This document shows positions 1-10,895 of a stretch of DNA of 64,000 nucleotides, piece after piece. The stretch's first letter is position 1; every line of letters begins with the position of its first letter. A model generated the notes under the pieces. That model saw only the letters and a program-made list of their open reading frames with translations, did no database searches and had not been told where the DNA came from. The translations under genes and the position numbers were made by a program. This stretch comes from Brachypterus glaber. Lineage: Eukaryota; Arthropoda; Insecta; Coleoptera; Kateretidae. The DNA lies in assembly GCA_958510825.1 (NCBI GenBank), contig OY294044.1, positions 68,676,357-68,740,356 of the forward strand. The letters run 5' to 3'.

Positions 1-848
1 CCAACTAAAGTTGCTAGAGGTTAAAACGAAATCTCGGTTTGTTAATGAATAACTTTTTTAACTGCGAGCTTGAGATAACTTTTACATTTCGTTCCGTTTA
101 TGACGAACGCGTTCGAACGCTCGGTTATAATCAACATTTTCACCACTACCAGCACCTTCGTTATATCCAAGTTCTGCTGTTATGCCGCGATTTTCAAATT
201 TATAAAATTCTATGAAAACAAGTGTTATCTCGTTTTATTCTAGGGCTATCTGTCTTTAATCAAAACTTTTTTTACATTTATTTAAATAAATGGTCACGCA
301 TTTAGATAATTATATCATGGCGTGTGAATGATTCTCACCGAAATTTGTTAAAATAGCTATTTAAAGAGAACAAAGGCAACTATCGCGTGCTTCGAAATAA
401 AAATCAAGCAGTGAAAATATATAATGCTTTTTATGTAATTTTGTATGCCCTTCGCAATCATAAAATCCAGGACCCTTATAAATTGTAACGTTTAAACCCA
501 CTTCTTTTTAGTAGTTTATAAAATCACAGACACTCGTAACGTTCCTTCTTTTTTGCTTATAGAAGGTAACTTATAACACTTCCACGACTTCGTTCTCGTA
601 ACTTGTTATTACTTTTAGAGAATTGGGCACTAGAAGGCCAAAACTTTTTGGGAAAAAGTTTACTAATTAAAACTGAACACAAACTAAACTCACCCGTAAC
701 AATGAAAATACCCTTTAGTTAACTGTTATTTTTCTTTAAATCTATTACATTACACAAATAAAAATCTCGAATGTGGCAGACCAGACTAGTCTTACGTATT
801 TTGGATCACTAAATCTGAATCCGAGGTCAGAATTTAAAATTTAGCGTT
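1..848. other. Unannotated AT-rich sequence
   Basis: I see no coding frame, repeat partner in this window, or RNA gene here. Many short stop-interrupted frames only. A short dyad around GAACGCGTTCG near 108-118 is the only local structure. Confidence 0.4.
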
Positions 849-1105
849 CAATATGGCGGATTAGATTTTTTAAAGTTGCTCAGATTTGCTTGAATCTTGG
901 TACTCGGGGTTTTTGAGGTGGCTGATTACGAATGCCAGTTCTCCAAAATTCAAAATGGTGGATCCAATATGGTGGATTAGATTTTTTAAAGTTGCTCGGA
1001 TTTGCTTGAAACTTGGTACCTGGAGGTTTTTGGGGTCGCTGATTACGAATCTGGTGCCAGTTTTCTAAATTTCAAAATAGCGGATCCAATATGGCGGACT
1101 AAGCC
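849..1105. repeat. Tandem repeat, about 116-122 bp unit, 2+ copies
   Basis: The phrase CAATATGG(C/T)GGATTAGAT recurs at 849 and 965 and starts again at 1087, giving periods of 116 and 122 bp. Each unit also carries AAAGTTGCTC, GATTTGCTTGAA and GCTGATTACGAAT. Short open frames across it are a by-product of the low stop density of the unit and differ between copies, so I do not call a protein. Confidence 0.8.
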
Positions 1106-1620
1106 GCTCTGGCTTTGGTTTTACCCCCCTGGCGTTTTCGCTGAGCCCCCCCTGGTATTTTTTAAGTCACCTATCATCTACCTTTGTTCGCCAATTTTTG
1201 TTTGCAGGGGCGCGAAGTTTGGTAGAAACCGTCAGGGACAAAGCTCTTTTTCGTAATAGTAATTTTTAGGGCGCCAATTTTTTTCTAAAGGGGCGCCATG
1301 TTTGGTAGAAACCGCCCTAGGGACAAAGCTTTTTTCCTTGAAGGCAATTTTTGGGGCGTCAATTTTTTTCGCAGGGGCGCCAAGTTTTGATTGAAACCGT
1401 CAGGGACAAGGCTTTTTTTTTCTTGAAGGCAATTTTTGGGGCGCCAATTTCTTTTTGTAGGGGCAACAAGTTTTGGTTGAAACCGTCAGGCAAGTTTTGG
1501 TTGAAACCGTCAGGGACAAACTTTTTTTTTGCCACCCTGGGGGCTGAGCCCCCCCCCCCTAGATTTTTATCTGGTTACGGCCCTCTAGCCCATATAACTT
1601 GTGGCCTTATTGTTTTTGAC
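1106..1620. repeat. Tandem repeat, 74-93 bp unit, flanked by G/C-rich ends
   Basis: The block GGTTGAAACCGTCAGGGAC (or close variants) begins near 1214, 1307, 1381, 1467 and 1491, each usually preceded by GGGGCGCCAA and followed by a T-rich run. Periods are 93, 74, 86 and 24 bp, the last being a partial duplication. The outer flanks carry CTGAGCCCCCCC-type strings at about 1141 and 1538 and the phrase TGGTTACGGCCC, like the ends of GGGGCGTAACCAGG-type insect MITEs. The array may therefore be the interior of one such element. Confidence 0.7.
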
Positions 1621-2240
1621 TAAATCTTCGGAAATGAAGAGGCTTCGTCGTTATAATGAACATTCCTAAACTGTTTTTTTTTTCAGAAAAAAACTTATTA
1701 AAATCGTTTAGAACTCGATTATTTTGGCACAAAAATTTTAGGTTTCAATGTTTTAAAAAGTTGACCCTCTTCTAGCTGAAAGCTGCGAAGAGAATAAAAA
1801 AAACTGAGAAGATTTGAAACATTATTTTGTCTGCATGAATGTTTTTAATTCAACATTGCGTAAATAAATCTTGATTAGACAAAATTATACTTACCCAAAT
1901 TTTTTATTTAGGTCATGGTAAGATTATTTTTTATTTAATAGTTCCTACCTATAGATTTAGATATGCATATAATTAATCAATTACAACTAATAATTTAGGT
2001 ACCAAGTATTATAATAAATAATTATATAAATACCCCGAGGAATAACTGCATCTAAAATTTGGAGATTTGTATTTCCAAGGCTTTTTTTGCTAAACTTTTC
2101 GGAATTGACTAAATCCAAGAGTATGTTTTTCTTTATTTAAATTATTTATGTCGTAACAATGACAAGGTTGTATAGCCACAGCAGCTAAAACCAAAAAACC
2201 GAATGACAAGAGTTCTTCTATTATTAGTGGCTTTTTTACC
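1621..2240. other. Unannotated AT-rich sequence
   Basis: No recognisable gene or repeat. The TTTTTTTTTTTCAG string at 1674-1684 resembles a splice acceptor, but no coding frame follows it. Confidence 0.35.
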
Positions 2241-2262
2241 TATATCTATAGAAAATACAAAA

Positions 2263-2423
2263 CTATGGTCTGTTTCATCAAGCAAGAGAGTAAGTTAAAA
2301 ATCGCACAGTGAATATTTTCAAAACAGATTCGAATATTGGATGTGCGAATATTCAAACCTGTTGTAAAAATATTTATTGTTTGATTTTTAATTTACTCTC
2401 TTGCTTGATGAAACAGACCATAG
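2263..2423. repeat. Palindromic MITE, about 45-bp arms
   Basis: CTATGGTCTGTTTCATCAAG at 2263 is matched in reverse complement by the end of the element at 2423, and the pairing continues through GCAAGAGAGTAAGTTAAAAATC. The loop is about 70 bp and AT-rich. The open frame running through the right arm is a by-product of the arm sequence. Confidence 0.85.
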
Positions 2424-2573
2424 ACAAAATAGATAAATCACTTTCAAAAAAAGAAAAAAATAAACTGAACGGCCAGTTTCAGTCGGAAACCAAACTGTGT
2501 TTTCAATAGGATTTAATTTAAAAAGGCTGGTTTATGGTATTTATAATTAAATTAACTAACTTATTAAGAATTT

Positions 2574-2635
2574 GCCCATTGTGTAATTTTTATCACTAAA
2601 CTAAGAATTTAACCAATGAAATGAATTGTGACCAT
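2574..2635. repeat. Half copy of an ACTAAACTAAGAATTTAACCA element
   Basis: CACTAAACTAAGAATTTAAC followed by CA(A/G)(T/C)(G/T)AAATGAA is shared with the palindromic element at 44960-45085. Only one arm is present here. Confidence 0.55.
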
Positions 2636-3115
2636 GGGCGGATTTAGGGGGGGGGGGCATGGGGACCAGCCTTGAAACACCATTAAATGTTAAAAAAAAA
2701 TAACTTTAATGTATTTCTGTTTGAATGGTTAGGAGTCGGGAAAAACATATCAATTCTTCTATATTAATTATGAATAAAACTTCTCATTTTGTTAAAATTA
2801 TCTTTTTCTATGCATCACCGCCTCTCCCTAATTAAATTAGAACCATATTCTTGGATGCACTTGTATGAAATTTAAAGAAAATATAATGTTTAACGTATGT
2901 TATTTATAGCCATAATCATATCTCCCCTTTCTGTTTGCTTTACACTGTAGAGTCTACGGTTTAATATCAGATAAGTCACGTACAATTTCCAGCTTATCAA
3001 GAAAGCTGTATCTGACATTCGTTTACAAGATCACAACATTTCAAACTGCGGCAAATCCTAAAATTAATCTAAGTTTTAAACTAGATTAACAGATGCACAC
3101 GTGCACTTTATTCAA
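2636..3115. other. Unannotated sequence with poly-G
   Basis: Contains a G-run at 2648-2658 (GGATTTAGGGGGGGGGGGC context, typical of the end of a GGGGCGTA-type MITE), otherwise nothing recognisable. Confidence 0.3.
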
Positions 3116-3139
3116 AGAACGATGCCCCCCACCCAGGAA

Positions 3140-3300
3140 ACCAAAAGACGTCTTTTTGACGTCAATTATTGGGCACTAACTGACCTATATGACGTCATAT
3201 TATGACATCTTGCTGCCCAGCCAGCCAGCCAGCCAGCCCAAGGACATAAAATTACTGACGTTATAATAACGTCAGAAATATGACGTTAGAATAACGTATT
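3140..3300. repeat. Cluster of TGACGT dyads with (CCAG)n
   Basis: AGACGTC, TTGACGTCAA, ATGACGTCAT, CTGACGTTA, TAACGTCAG and ATGACGTTA occur within 160 bp, together with a CCAG tetranucleotide array (about 3219-3238). Several are full or near palindromes of the CRE type. It could be an arrayed regulatory site, or simply the interior of a MITE with TGACGT subrepeats. The sequence alone does not decide. Confidence 0.55.
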
Positions 3301-3309
3301 CAATATTAT

Positions 3310-3590
3310 ACCGGGTGACACAGATCCAATGTACACCCCCCTTAACTTCTGTATTTCTAAAGATAAAATTTTGAAATTTGGTACCTATAATGCACTTAAG
3401 GAACCTCAACTTTTGACGAATATTTTGCTACTTCCGGTAAAACCGGCCAACTTTCACATTTTAAGTTCGAAACTAAACGCCTTACATTTTTGGAATCTGC
3501 ACACTTTTCTGAAAATATTGATACCACATAAGTGAAATTTTGAATGTCAAATTTTATTTTAATTTTATTTTTAATTAGGTGCGCCATGAC
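3310..3590. repeat. Possible single arm of a CCGGGTGACAC-type MITE
   Basis: TACCGGGTGACACAGATC followed by TTCTGTATTTCTAAAGAT and TTTGGTACCTATAATGC has the form of the end of insect TA-inserted MITEs that begin CCGGGTG. I find no reverse-complement partner nearby, so this would be a truncated or solo end. Confidence 0.35.
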
Positions 3591-4260
3591 ATCTTTAATG
3601 GACTCTAATAGACACCAGGAATGCTAAAAAAAATTATTTTCTCTTAAGTTGTATTATTCTTTAATTTAGGAGGTTTTAAGCGATTCTCAATTTTGGCACC
3701 CATGTACAATTATGGTACCATTTAAAAGTGCACAAAAATATGGAATCGATCCATGCACTAACTTAAAAATTAAAATTGGTAATTATTCGACTTGTATAAA
3801 AATCTAATGTAATCTGTTCCGTTTTTATGAAGTCGGGCAGTAAATATTAACCCTCGTCAGTATTTTAATTAAAATGCATTTCAGATGGCGCCACCCATAA
3901 AGATTATACCAGCATTTGCATATAAAAATGTAAAAAGCGCGTGTTTATTGTGCATTTTTAATTAATTATACATTACATTATACCGCCAGTATGGGGACTC
4001 CCCATTGGGGAGCTATCTAACTCTGATTAAGTTTGTGCTTAATACATTTTAAAACCCCGTTAAACATGCTATTTTTATTAAATAAGATTTTATCACATCA
4101 ATTTTGACGCCATCCGCTTACTGTGTATAAATGTGTCTAGCCGCTTTGTAATTTGCTAATAACTAGACAGACCGTTTTGAATCATTTATTTTGTTAAAAA
4201 AATTATCTAATTATACTGTCTATAGATAAATTTGAATTATTTTATAGAATGGTTTAATTT
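3591..4260. other. Unannotated AT-rich sequence
   Basis: No gene or repeat partner recognised. Small dyad GGGGACTCCCCATTGGGGAG near 3993-4012. Confidence 0.35.
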
Positions 4261-4321
4261 ATAAGGTGCTACCTCGGGTGCTATTAACACCGGTGGCCCA
4301 ATTCATAGTTTCAGTATATAA

Positions 4322-5234
4322 CACTGGTCGTCAAATCTGAAGATTTCTCTAACTGAGATTCCAGAAATAGGTTAATTTTGGGTCGCTGAATCCAAATCCG
4401 AAGGCCGTTTGTCTCCATCACCCTCAATTTTTTTTAAATCATAAAAAAAGTTAAAATTAGGAAAATTGATTTTGTGTAATTACAAGAAAATGCTTTGACT
4501 TATCACATTAAAATTTAGTACGGTTAATAATGGTAATATAAGTTATTTATTCCCCTTCTTACCCAAAAATACAATTGTGTGTATGTCAGAGGCGTGCGTT
4601 TGGACTAAAGTGTTTCTGTAATATATTTCTCCAACAAAATTTATTTTTAAGAATTTTACAATTTCGATAAAAAATTATTATTTATTGATTAATTTTACGT
4701 AAAAAACATATTGGACCTTTTGATCAAAGGTCAATAGTTTTCGAGAAAAATAGGTTTAAACATATCACTGCAAGTTTCACTAAGAAAAAAACTGCTGCCA
4801 ACAAGATAATTCTTTCTCCTATGGGTCTAGGTTTATTAAAATAAAAATAAAAATAAATAAATAAATTAAAAAAAAAATTAATTTTTTTTTCCGAAAAAAG
4901 TCTCTTCGTTTTAACGAAAAATAAATTGAAAAAAAAGTTTTAACACCATTTTACCCCCTTACCCCACCCCGATTTTTATCAAAAAAAAAATATCCTAGCC
5001 ACACAAAAAAAGGTCAATTTTTCCTATGTATTTTGAGGAGCTGAATCCGAATTTAAGTCAAAGCATTTTCTTGTAATTACACAAAATCGTTTTTCCTAAT
5101 TTTAACTTTTTTTATGATATAAAAAAATCTGAGGGAGACAAACGGCCTTCGGATTTGGATTCAGCGACCCAAAATTAGTATAAACCTATGTCTGGAATCT
5201 CAGTTAGAGAAATCTTCAGATTTGTCCACCAGTG
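4322..5234. repeat. Long-TIR MITE, about 0.9 kb, arms about 190 bp
   Basis: The left end CACTGGTCGTCAAATCTGAA is answered at the right by CAGATTTGTCCACCAGTG. Pairing continues through CTCTAACTGAGATTCCAG, GGGTCGCTGAATCC, CCGAAGGCCGTTTGTCTCC and TTACAAGAAAATGCTTTGACTT. The centre is A-rich. There is no transposase frame, so it is non-autonomous. I could not identify a target duplication. Confidence 0.9.
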
Positions 5235-5384
5235 CAATTTGTTAATCTGATAGCACACAATTAACAAACTACTGGTAAAATATAAGTAAATATTTAATTA
5301 TTTAGGTACAACGGTGCCTAATTAGTGCTTCAATTGCAATTCGACGTGTGACTTTTTTTATGTTTGTTCCCGCATAACTTTGAA

Positions 5385-5640
5385 ACGAATGAACGGAATT
5401 TGATGAAACTTTTTGCAACTTAAAGAGGGCATTCATGAGGTGGTCCCGTTTCAATTTGACGCTCGGGTAAGCCGGATAATTAAGATAAATCTAATCATTT
5501 TAACGCAATTTCACTTAAAAACGGCTGAATTAGGTTCTAATACCAACCAAATTTTTAGAGAAATATCGGATAACTTGGATAAGCCGGATAACTTAATCAA
5601 GGGGTCACTCAAATATTACGGCAGACTAAAAATCTTTTAA
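5385..5640 (+). repeat. Dispersed-repeat-like sequence (AAGCCGGATAACTT)
   Basis: Contains TAAGCCGGATAATTAAG and later GATAAGCCGGATAACTTAAT, a direct repetition about 110 bp apart, next to TTTGAAACGAATGAACGGAA. A 75-codon frame runs through it but has no recognisable domain. I treat it as an unclassified repeat fragment. Confidence 0.35.
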
Positions 5641-5954
5641 ATGCCGCTACACTTGATTCTCTGGACCAGTAATATTAAAATACCAAGAGAAAATGATAAA
5701 ATTTGAGATTTTACCATAAAGCGTTATTTGATTATTACTTAACGCTTAAAGTTTAACAAAGATTTTCTTTAGTATTTCGTTTAAAATAAGGTTGGTTAGA
5801 CTCTTGGGCGCTGAAATAAACATTTTACTTTTATTTTTTAGAAATTTATCTTTAAGATAATGACGTCACAACGCAGTAACAGTGCGGTGTGACATCAGCA
5901 GCTTGCCGAGATGGAAGGACAACTATAATTTATCTTAGATGATGTTACAAATCT

Positions 5955-6177
5955 AGAAGTTCTGTGTCTCTAAAAAGTAAAAAATAAAAACTTTTTACAA
6001 AAAAATGAACCGACTTCTATATCTCTAAAAAGTAAAAAATAATTTGGTAGTAATTAATTTAATTAATTAATTGGCACCGACTTATGTATTTTTCATTTTT
6101 TACTTTTTAGAGACATATAAGTCGGTTCATTTTTTTTGCGAAAAGTTTTTTTACTTTTTAGAGACAAAGAAGTCGGT
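5955..6177. repeat. Palindrome of four TCTCTAAAAAGTAAAAAAT units
   Basis: Two forward units (AACCGACTTCTATATCTCTA, then AAAAAGTAAAAAAT) face two reversed ones (ATTTTTTACTTTTTAGAGAC, then AAGTCGGTTCATT) around a TTAATTAATTAATT centre near 6060. It is a hairpin-forming MITE with internally duplicated arms. Confidence 0.85.
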
Positions 6178-6990
6178 AAATTTTTTTTTGCAAAATTTTT
6201 TTTTATAGATTATGTTTAGGCAGTATCTACTGCATACTGTACATGAAAATTAAAGTTTTTACTTAAAGTTACAAATTTAAATAAAAATTTAAATATTTTT
6301 TTATTAAATTAAAACTAAATTAAGGTTAAATGTTCAAGATAATTGTTTTAAACTGTACTTAAAGATTTATGTTTTGGCTGCCGGGATTTTTTCACAAAAT
6401 ACTGTTTTTTTTTCTCTCTCAAAAACGTACCACCCGAAAGCCTAAAGGTTTAGGTTATTTTAACCTTTTTTTTGCAGTGTTAATATAATAAAGGTGAAAA
6501 GTTAATAAAACTTGACCTAGTGGTAAGAAAAGTGTTTAAATCAACAGTTTTTTTCTTTCAGTGAAAATTTTTAGAATAATAACAGCTATTAAAATTGAAT
6601 ACGATAAAATAAAAAATATCAATAAATAAAAAAATCTGTACACATGTGTACAGATAGGTACTTTCCCTGGTTGAATTAATATAACTGTTGATGTATTATT
6701 TTCAAAGGATTATTACCTTGTCGATAAATCATAATTACCCGTATTATTATTATACTCTTCGTAGTTGAAAGAGTATTTTCCAAAATTCTTATTTTGCACC
6801 TGAGAACAACTCTTTTTATACCTCAAAGTGGCTTATTTAGAAGCTCTTATTTGGCGCTTATCTCGTTTTGTTTTAATTAAATCATTTTAATATTATGAAT
6901 AATTATTAGATTGCATTAAATAAAAATAAATTTAGTCCGGTTTGATACATTTTAAAATATTTGTTTACCGTTTGACTCACATGAGGACTC
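6178..6990. other. AT-rich sequence with a 22-bp perfect dyad
   Basis: No gene seen. ATCTGTACACATGTGTACAGAT at 6634-6655 is a perfect palindrome. The rest is unclassified. Confidence 0.4.
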
Positions 6991-6994
6991 ACGA

Positions 6995-7234
6995 ACGAAC
7001 TAACAACTCTTCTTTCTAGAATACGCATACCGTTATTATAAAGTATCGCCAACATCTCGGTTTGTTTGTAAAGTATATTCAGGCCTGAAGAATAACAATT
7101 ACCAGTAACTGTTATTGTTGTCTCTGTTAGGACAAAGAGGTGCGAGTAAGAGAGACAAATGTATATGTTGGCTACGTTTTTGTCAGTTTTGACAAATGAA
7201 ATGCCTATTCTAGAGAGAAGAGTTATTAGTTCGT
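6995..7234. repeat. ACGAACTAAC MITE, copy 1 (240 bp)
   Basis: TIRs ACGAACTAACAACTCTTCTT and its reverse complement at 7206-7234. The interior (CAGGCCTGAA, CCAGTAACTGTTATTGTTG, GAGACAAATGTATATGTTGG) matches the copy at 23201-23450 in opposite orientation. Confidence 0.92.
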
Positions 7235-7620
7235 TTGGGAGTCACATTTATGGTAATAATTAATAAACTTTACTGTTAAGGGCAACTTTGGTGGATTTTC
7301 GGCACGGGTTAAAATCTTTTGATCATTTTGAAAGGTACATAATTTTTTACGCTTAAAGGAAAATAAATAGATTTCAGGCCCTTAAAATTTTTCGCTTATA
7401 CAAAAATTACAGACAATTTTCAACAATTTTTTAAGATTTATGGGTAATTTTACGAATTTTAAGGGCCCAATTAGGACCCTTAAAGAAGTTTGATCACTGT
7501 CACAGTTTCAGAATTTTCTAGTTACGTGCAATTACACCTAAATGAAAATTTTAAAATATGAGTAAAATATAAGGTCCGCCCTAATGTCTTATACTTTATT
7601 ACAAAAACATGATTTAGATT

Positions 7621-7930
7621 ATCGCCTTGTAAATTTCGAAACAACGAACTTACCTGATTGTAGTTCGATCGTAATTATATGACGAATTCGTCTGCGCGCT
7701 GAGAAATATCAGTTGACACGACTACATTTGTTAGCGACATCTTCAGCCCGAATTCTGAATTATAATCCTTTTATATATTTAATAAGGTAATAATTTAAGA
7801 ATAAATTCTTATTCATATAAACTAATGAATTATTAAATTACTACCCTACTAATTGCATAAAAAGAATAATTTCTAGTCTCTGGCAAGTTCTCATTTTTCA
7901 GATCCGACGTTTCGAAATTTACAAGGCGAT
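7621..7930. repeat. ATCGCCTTGTAAATTTCGAA MITE (310 bp)
   Basis: ATCGCCTTGTAAATTTCGAA at 7621 is mirrored by TTCGAAATTTACAAGGCGAT ending at 7930. A diverged single end, ATCGACTTGTAAATTTCGAA, lies at 62945-62964. No coding frame inside. Confidence 0.9.
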
Positions 7931-8330
7931 ATGCAATATGTGTAATACATTGTGTATCTGGAAGGTTTTTATTCACTTAAATGTACTTTCTTTTATTCAA
8001 AAATAATAATATTATAAAATATAATAAAAATTGCAAAAGTATAAATATAAGTACCTATTCATTAGGACAAGCAGGTGTGATCCATGCAACATGCTTAAAT
8101 AAAATAACTACCTAGGTAGCAGTTATTTTCATTTTGTTGTATTCCTCTTTTGTTAAAATACAATAGTCGCTTCTTGTGCAATGCAATTTTTCATGCATTA
8201 TTAAAACTATGAAAACGAAATATTGTTTTGTATTTTTTTTTAATAATTATAATTATTGTTAATAACAAGATTACAAAACTCGAACCTGGCTAGCGGTCCT
8301 TGTGGCAAAGGCCTATAACTCCAAAAAAAG
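7931..8330. other. Unannotated AT-rich sequence
   Basis: Nothing recognisable; short dyads such as TACCTAGGTA near 8112. The host MITE of the next nested cluster may begin near 8335. Confidence 0.3.
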
Positions 8331-8384
8331 TCCAAACAAACAAACAAATATAAAAATATGAAAAAAAGTTGGTCCGAAAACGAG

Positions 8385-8938
8385 ACATGCGCCTAATTGC
8401 AGCTCTGTGCAGGATTTTGTTTTGGTTTTTTCTTGTTTGGTCTTTTTTTTAATGAGGGGGCCTTGGTTTACGTTAACGTTGGTTTGGCGTCTGTTTTTTT
8501 TTGTAAAAAATAGTTATTTATGGTACTAGTGGGTAAAGTAAGATATTGCCCATGAGAAAATTAACCTGGCGTCAGCCAAGCAGATTAATTTTCGAGAGGG
8601 CAATATCGGTTTACCCATGAGTGCCATACAAGGTTTTATCCAATAAATAGCTTAGGAATTCATATTTTTATTAAAAATTTTAATGACATTTACAAGAAAA
8701 TAATTTGACAAGTGACAGTTGAGTGGGTAAAATAAATAATTATCCACTCAATAAAGTAAAAGCCACGCGGGGGTTATTATTGAGTTTATCTATTTAAAAT
8801 AAAGCTGGTAATTGTCTTATTATCTGTATGTATTGGATAAATGTTTTTTATTTAAAATAACATATTGAAAAACGGTCAGCGCATGCGCGTGCCCAGTTTA
8901 CCAAAACGCGGCATAAAGAGCTGCACATAAGCGCTCCT
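8385..8938. mobile_element. GCGCCTAATTGCAGCTC element with 9-bp target duplication
   Basis: Flanking direct repeats GAAAACGAG at 8376-8384 and 8939-8947 mark a clean insertion into a CAGGG-family MITE. Ends GCGCCTAATTGCAGCTC and GAGCTGCACATAAGCGC are imperfect inverted repeats. The interior (AACGTTGGTTTGGCGTCTG, ACGGTCAGCGCATGCGCG) is shared, in opposite orientation, with the copy at 54761-54990. An 8-9 bp duplication suggests the hAT, P or MULE range. This copy is itself interrupted near 8511-8841. Confidence 0.85.
8511..8841. repeat. Hairpin-containing insertion inside the element above
   Basis: Comparison with 54761-54990 shows extra sequence here between GTAAAAAA and the stretch TTTTTTATTTAAAATAAC. 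It contains a strong dyad: TTATGGTACTAGTGGGTAAA and GATATTGCCC(A/T)... pair with GGGCAATATC and TTTACCCATGAGTGCCATA (8519-8626). Exact insertion ends are not certain. Confidence 0.65.
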
Positions 8939-9359
8939 GAAAACGAGCCCTAAGGGAGCTACCTTCTAAGAGTGCCCCTAAAAAAGAGTTTTTATTTAAT
9001 ATGTTTTTTACCCTATTAACCACAGTAACGAATTGTTGCACATGCCTTAGCATTGATAAAGGCTATCATTTTATGTGATTTTTATTTAGTAATTTTAACC
9101 AGGGACGTGCAAAATGGGAGGACTATGTCACTTTTTTGCCCCAAACATTTTTATCTGTACTTTTTTGACATTTTCTCAATAAAATATGATTTTTTTAGTT
9201 AAAAATACATAAAAAAAGGTAATATTAGTATAGCAGCGTTTTCAGGAAAAATTGCAGTTTAAGAGATTTTTCACGTTCTGAGCATAAAAAATAGGAACTA
9301 AGCCCCCCTTTTTGCACAAAAAAATCTTGAAAATCTCAATAAATATCTCGACATGCCAG

Positions 9360-10300
9360 TCCAGTTCTGCCGTCTAAGCTGAAAGGTCCTATCTACATAG
9401 GTTAACATATACAGTGCGTGCATTAAGTCTGGAATCACCCGAATAACTTTTTAGTTACAAGTAAAATACAAAAATCCTCAGACAGGTCGATTTATATTTT
9501 TAATTCTGCAAATTTTGGTCTAAAAAAAGTTATCAAAATTGGCACCCCCTTGCACCCTCACCCCCCAACTTTTTTTTTCAAATAGCAACCTACCCCTTGT
9601 GAAACATCATTGGAAAGGTAATTTAATAAGCTTTCCAACAGTGTATGATAAAGCCTAATTTGTTAAAGGGTCTATGAAAAAACGCATGTTTTATTTAAAC
9701 ATTGTTTGTGTGAAATATTACGCATAATATGGTAATTGTTGCCCTATTTCCTACTTGGCACCTTCCTGAGAATCTAAATAAGGTTGTTTTAAACTTATTG
9801 TAATATTTTATACCCTGTTGAAAAATGCAATTTTTTTTCTTTTTATTGACCAATTTTATGTTTACTATTTAATCGATTTTAATCCCGTTTTTTTACTGTC
9901 CACTGTCAAAGAGCTCAAGGACATCAATTTGAACATTTATAGTGAACTAAAGTTATACTTTACATGTCTTTATAATAAACTAAATTGTGCATTTTATCAT
10001 TAGCCCTTTACCAAATTAGGCTTTATTATACACCGTTGGAAAGCTTATTAAATTACCTTTCCAACGAAGTGTCACAAGGGGTAGGTTGCTATTTGAAAAA
10101 AAAAAGTTGGGGGGTGAGGGTGCAAGGGGGTGCAAATTTTAATAACTTTTATTACACCATAATTTGCAAAATTAAAAATAAAAATCGACCTGTCCGAGGG
10201 TTTTTGTGTTTTACTTGTAACTAAAAAGTTAATCGGGTGATTCCAGACTTAATGCACGCACTGTACAGATAGGACCTTTCAGCTTAGGAAGGCAGAGTTA
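9360..10300. repeat. Inverted-repeat flanks around a nested MITE
   Basis: TCTGCCGTCTAAGCTGAAAG and GTCCTATCT just left of 9412 are mirrored by AGATAGGAC and CTTTCAGCTTAGGAAGGCAG just right of 10263. The CAGTGCGTGC MITE therefore sits in the loop of another, shorter palindrome. Confidence 0.75.
9412..10263. mobile_element. CAGTGCGTGC MITE, copy 1 (852 bp), TA target duplication
   Basis: CAGTGCGTGCATTAAGTCTG at the left and its reverse complement at the right are bounded by TA on both sides, as for Tc1/mariner-type insertions. The arms pair for over 200 bp (TGCACCCTCACCCCCCAAC, CTATTTGAAAAA). No transposase frame, hence non-autonomous. A shorter copy is at 28253-28800. Confidence 0.95.
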
Positions 10301-10890
10301 GTGAAGTATGGTTTAGTCTAAAGTTTAGTTACTTTAAAAATTAGTTTTTATATTTTTAATTTTTGCTAGCTCCCGGTAAATGAATACCTCGATCCGAGCT
10401 ATACTTATAATACATTACAAACCGGGTCATTATTTTAATAAAATTATAATATTCATATTCTTTGTAGATAATATACTTTCTTGTCGTAGCGAAAACATAA
10501 AACAATCCTTTATAACTCTAATCTTTTTTTGCGAAAAAGTATATTTAGTACCGACTTTCTTTTGATATACATATATACATTTGAATTATTATCATATTTA
10601 CTCGTATCAAAACCACAGTTATACATGAATTATGAGTAAATTTTACTATCCGGGGTCAACAGACCAAATGTGGGAAAATAATATTATATTATATGGTTTG
10701 ACAAAGGCTTTATACTCAGGTCTTTCATTAAAATTAACTTAGTTACATTTATGTGTACTTACGCCAACAAATGTCCATGCTTATTGCGTGAAGTTAGGAA
10801 CGTAATCCCAGAAATATTATTATTATTCTCCAACGTTTGAAACAGATTTGTTTCAGTTGATTAATTTCATTATTTTTTCCCTGCTGTATT
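10266..10890. other. AT-rich sequence with a relic MITE end
   Basis: TCCCGGTAAATGAATACCTC then GATCCGAGC at 10372-10404 resembles the right end of the palindrome at 24026-24490 (CCCGGTAATGGCTACTTCAA). Otherwise nothing recognised. Confidence 0.35.
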
Positions 10891-10895
10891 TTATA

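Larger units (their letters stand above)
8335..9400 (+). repeat. Truncated CAGGG-family MITE arm, host of nested insertions
   Basis: The path TATGAAAAAAAGTTGGTCCG, then CCCTAAGGGAGCTACC, AACCACAGTAACGAATTGTTG, ATAAAGGCTATCATTTTATG and TTGCCCCAAAC follows the same order as the related copies at 60405-61340 and 10896-11606. It is interrupted at 8385-8938 by another element. The normal end of the family is not found, so the copy is truncated. Confidence 0.7.

Noticed and set aside
886..1623. Three plus-strand frames (60-90 codons)
   Set aside because: All fall on the two tandem repeats at 849-1105 and 1201-1520; the peptides repeat with the DNA.
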